From Monoplex corrugatus (Eukaryota; Mollusca; Gastropoda; Littorinimorpha; Ranellidae), in contig JAPXFY010000022.1 in the NCBI GenBank assembly GCA_030674185.1, forward strand, positions 47,780,052-47,844,051: a stretch of 64,000 bases of DNA. Direction: 5' to 3'. The notes below the pieces were generated by a model. It ran no database searches. It was not told the origin of the DNA and was given only the letters and a program-made list of their open reading frames with translations. Below, one piece after another: positions 62,125-64,000 of this stretch; within the stretch, counting starts at the first letter, position 1; each line of letters opens with the position of its first letter. The position numbers and the translations under genes were made by a program.

Positions 62125-62450
62125 AAAAAGAAAAGAAAAAGAGGGAGAGACAGAGACAGAGACAGAGACAAAGAGAGAGAAAGACAGAAAGACAGAGACA
62201 GAGAAAGACAAAGACAGAGACAGACAGAGAGACAGAGAAAGACAGAGACAGATAGAGACAGACAGAGACAGAACGAATAAACACAAAATGGTAAAAGGAA
62301 AACAGAAATTTTGTCATCAAAGACAGAGACAGAGAGGCAGAGAAAGACAAAGACAGAGACAGACAGAGACAGAGAAAGACAGAGACAGATAGAGACAGAA
62401 TGAATAAACACAAAATGGTAAAAGGAAAACAGAAATTTTGTCATCATCAT
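62125..62450. repeat. (GACAGA)n tract with 125-bp duplication
   Basis: GACAGA repeats enclosing a block (aataaacacaaaatggtaaa and downstream) present twice, at 62276 and 62402, so a 125-bp segment is tandemly duplicated. Confidence 0.9.
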
Positions 62451-62765
62451 CGTCGTCGTCGTCGTCATCGTCATCGTCTTAGTCATCATTATCATCATCC
62501 ATCATCATCGCCGCCGCCGTTGTCGTCTTCGTCGTCGTCGTCATCATCATCATCATCATCATCATCACCGTCGTCTTCGTCATCACCTTCGTCTTCGTCA
62601 TCGTCGTTATTGTCGTCGTCATCATCAGCGGCAGCAGCAACAGCAGCAGCAGCAGCATCGTCGTCATCGTCATTGTCATCATCATAATCGTCACCTTCAA
62701 AAGCATCATCAGTATGCTCATCAACCTCACCATTATCGTCATCATCTACAGCATCAACGATATCA
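62440..62765. repeat. (ATC/GTC)n tract with CAG run
   Basis: Triplet repeats with a (CAG)n-like stretch at 62627-62657. Confidence 0.9.
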
Positions 62766-63043
62766 TCGTCTCTTCCTCTTTCGTGAAGGGGAAGACAAAT
62801 CAGTGAAGGAGAGTACTGTGTACATCACCTTTTCCAAGCTGGCCCAAGGAAAAATTAGAATCTCCTTTGACAGCTGGCTCAAGTTATGGAATATGAGTTT
62901 TGTGCAGGCTCAAGGATTTGTTCCCAGATAACTAACAGCTGGTATATTTGAATGGAGCGTGTGTGGAACTGCTTGAGTGCGATGAACCTCAGTTGAATGA
63001 ACTCCTAAATAATTTCCAATACACACAGTGGAATGTGGTCGGT
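62766..63043. other. Unassigned single-copy stretch
   Basis: About 280 bp without recognisable coding sequence, between two repeat fields. ggctcaag occurs twice (62876, 62910). Confidence 0.4.
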
Positions 63044-64000
63044 TCGCCTAACACCACATCACCCCACACCAACCCACGCCACACTATACTAAACTATACC
63101 ACACTATACCACATCACACTACACCACAACACACCACATCACACCACAACACACCACTCCACAACACACCATAATACACTATACCACACAACAACACACC
63201 ACAACACACTATACTACACCAAATCACATCACAACACACTATACCACACCCCATCACACCACACCAGACCATAATGCATCACCCCAGCCCGCTCCGCATC
63301 ACACTACATCACACCACAATACACCACACCACATCACAATATGCCACACCACATCACAATATGCCACACCACATCACACCACAGTACACAACACCACACC
63401 ACATTAAGCACAATACACCGCTCCACACCTCCATCACATCACACCACTCCAAACCACATCACACCACAATACACCACACCACATCACAATATGCCACACC
63501 ACATCACACCACAGTACACAACACCACACCACATTAAGCACAATACACCGCTCCACACTCCATCACATCACACCACATCACACCACAATACACAACACCA
63601 CATCACGATACACCACACCACATCACACCACAGTACACAACAGCATACCACATCAAAGCAAAATACACCACTCCACACCACACACATCATCACACCACAA
63701 TACATCACACCACAATACACAACACCACACCACATCAAAGCAAAATACACCACTCCACACCACATCACAGCACAATACATCACACCACAATACACAAACA
63801 CATCACACCACAATACATCACACAATAATACACAACACCATACCACACCAAAGCACAATACACCACACCACACCACATCACATCACACCACAATACACAA
63901 CACCATACCACATTAAAGCAAAATACACCACTCCACACCACATCATACCACAATGCATCACACCACAATACACAATACCACACCACATCAAAGCAAAATA
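63044..64000. repeat. Pentanucleotide field, inverted family (ACACC/ACATC/ACAAT)
   Basis: Pentamer array whose plus strand (caccacatcacaccacaata) is the complement type of the field at 53.8-57.6 kb. A longer unit of about 120-180 bp containing cattaagcacaatacaccgc recurs at 63401 and 63531. It runs off the window. Confidence 0.93.

Overview
The window is eukaryotic, AT-rich and very repeat-dense. Split coding exons with GT-AG borders, non-LTR retrotransposons, Tc1/mariner transposons, an LTR, and EGF plus chitin-binding (CBM14/peritrophin-A type) modules point to an animal. I lean towards a lophotrochozoan, probably a mollusc; that is inference from the mix of families, not a match to a species. 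A 100-base run of N at 16401-16500 marks an assembly gap.

Main result: one secreted, modular protein gene runs on the minus strand through most of the window. A TATA box lies at 51412-51418. Exon 1 (51226-51259) has a strong Kozak context and starts a signal peptide. Exon 2 (49103-49214) ends the signal peptide (cleavage predicted after Ala-Leu-Ala) and holds the first half of a CBM14 chitin-binding domain. Exon 3 (41301-41389) holds the second half. Two distinct single-exon EGF domains follow (39686-39781 and 38292-38414). From 35.8 kb to the left edge there is a large tandem array of further EGF exons of two kinds: 'A' (105 nt; subtypes A1, A2, A3) and 'B' (126 nt). The array preserves a recurring 5'->3' module A2-A1-B. 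All EGF exons are flanked by phase-1 introns, so any number can be joined or skipped without a frame change. I count 12 intact A exons, 4 intact B exons, 3 exons with a one-base deletion and 4 truncated remnants. The 3' end of the gene lies beyond the left edge.

A second minus-strand gene at the right (59799-61916) shows two exons that join in frame into another chitin-binding domain. Its intron is filled by a 50-bp minisatellite with about 27 copies.

Mobile elements sit in the introns: a degenerate APE-type LINE with a C-terminal zinc finger (about 5.4-9.0 kb, plus strand); a 5'-truncated CR1/L2-like LINE (20538-22468, minus strand), whose empty target site survives in a duplicated unit; a solo-like LTR with a short pol tail (36040-37330, minus); a LINE RNase H remnant (41815-42561, plus); and two apparently intact Tc1-like transposons with DD34E transposases (44181-45807 and 46695-48280, plus).

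The rest is simple sequence: seven (TG)n tracts, (ATT/ATC)n tracts beside most B exons, a 22-bp degenerate minisatellite throughout 0-36 kb, a 66-bp repeat at 35.2-35.6 kb, GGT/AGT triplets at 39 kb, CA tracts at 40-41 and 51-53 kb, and a 3.8-kb pentanucleotide field at 53.8-57.6 kb with a roughly 1-kb higher-order repeat. The complementary pentanucleotide family returns in inverted orientation at 63.0-64.0 kb. Most long open frames in these tracts come from repeat periodicity and are not genes.
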